Part shown: one piece after another, positions 63,842-64,000 of the stretch | Numbering within the stretch: the stretch's first letter is position 1 | Layout of the letters: every line of letters starts with the position of its first letter | The notes under the pieces: model-generated | What the model saw: the letters and a program-made list of their open reading frames with translations, nothing else | Database searches by the model: none | What the model was told of the DNA's origin: nothing | Translations under genes and position numbers: made by a program | Assembly: GCF_000379765.1 (NCBI RefSeq) | Contig: NZ_KB903509.1 | Coordinates: forward strand, 62,001 to 126,000 | Origin: Flexithrix dorotheae DSM 6795 | Lineage (GTDB): Bacteria; Bacteroidota; Bacteroidia; Cytophagales; Flammeovirgaceae | DNA: 64,000 nt | Direction: 5' to 3'

Positions 63842-64000
63842 ATGATGATCGTAATTGTGTTATTTTGTTTATTACTGCTATTTATTCTGCCTTTATATTA
63901 TATTCTTTCTAATTGTATTTCCTCAATTTTTGGAAAAATCACAAGAAATTTCCACCTCACTCCAATTAGTAAAAAAGCCGATAAATTAAAGGAAAGAAGT
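63842..64000 (+). CDS. Membrane protein, start only (cut by window edge)
   Basis: Frame open from ATG at 63842 (or the second ATG, 63845) to the window edge: 53 residues. Opens with a strong hydrophobic helix (MMIVIVLFCLLLLFILPLYY) then a basic soluble stretch (SSIFGKITRNFHLTPISKK). Most likely a small or single-anchor membrane protein; family unknown. Confidence 0.5.
   Translation, partial: MMIVIVLFCLLLLFILPLYYILSNCISSIFGKITRNFHLTPISKKADKLKERS

Noticed and set aside
1-64000. CRISPR arrays, tRNA, rRNA, insertion sequences, phage genes, restriction or toxin-antitoxin modules
   Set aside because: No regular spacer-repeat pattern, no cloverleaf or rRNA core sequence, no transposase or integrase motif and no toxin pair was seen on reading. 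A covariance and profile search would settle this.

Overview
The window is a low-GC, gene-dense chromosomal segment from a member of the Bacteroidota, most likely a Cytophagales-type marine or soil organism. Evidence: the rpmB-rpmG-DUF4295-ftsY cluster that is peculiar to this phylum, secreted proteins with type IX secretion (T9SS) type A tails (30047-33619, 47833-50355) and a gliding-motility type B tail (27154-29955), a fused isobutyryl-CoA mutase, Bacteroidota-type promoter boxes (TAnnTTTG), and almost no Shine-Dalgarno sequences. I see no rRNA, tRNA, CRISPR array, transposase, integrase or phage gene.

Layout. 1-3923 (minus): ftsY (cut by the window edge), three small ribosomal-type genes, a membrane protein and a secreted nuclease/phosphatase. 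4091-11700: a nitrogen island with a tiny membrane peptide, a single-domain globin and a nitrate-uptake operon (outer-membrane porin, NrtA-like binding lipoprotein, NrtB permease, two different ATPases). Both the globin and the porin are preceded by dense arrays of TACGTA. 11911-16898: periplasmic thioredoxin-like, PH-domain and small membrane proteins, two tandem secreted paralogues, a lectin and a DUF3299-like protein. 16966-24101: icmF and a divergent large two-propeller sensor kinase. 24187-33619: lipoprotein, reductase-like protein, M28 peptidase and two large T9SS cargo proteins. 34120-40605 (minus): ECF sigma factor with a TonB-fused membrane partner, META-domain and other lipoproteins, M1 peptidase, MazG-like protein, DUF3291 and DUF6090 proteins.

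40764-43029 carries a MacA-like adaptor and MacB-like ATPase behind what looks like a sigma-54 promoter with two upstream dyads. 43137-45262: Nif3-like and J-domain proteins. 45345-50525 (minus): a galactose block (secreted clan-A glycosidase, galK, galT) with two operator-like palindromes. 50579-60695: VOC protein, receiver-cyclase fusion, hydrolase, TerC protein, an SH3-porin fusion, PhoH, a sigma-54 response regulator and a coiled-coil lipoprotein. 61179-62142: a ParA with a small ribbon-helix-helix-like partner, flanked by shared short repeats. 62587-64000: small proteins of unknown function, the last one cut by the window edge.

How the genes work together: the strongest functional stories are (i) nitrate import coupled to a haem protein through a shared promoter motif, (ii) galactoside cleavage at the cell surface feeding the Leloir pathway, (iii) an envelope export module apparently controlled by sigma-54, with one NtrC-type activator 15 kb away, and (iv) T9SS-dependent surface display. 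All function calls are by recognition of motifs by eye; no database search was run.
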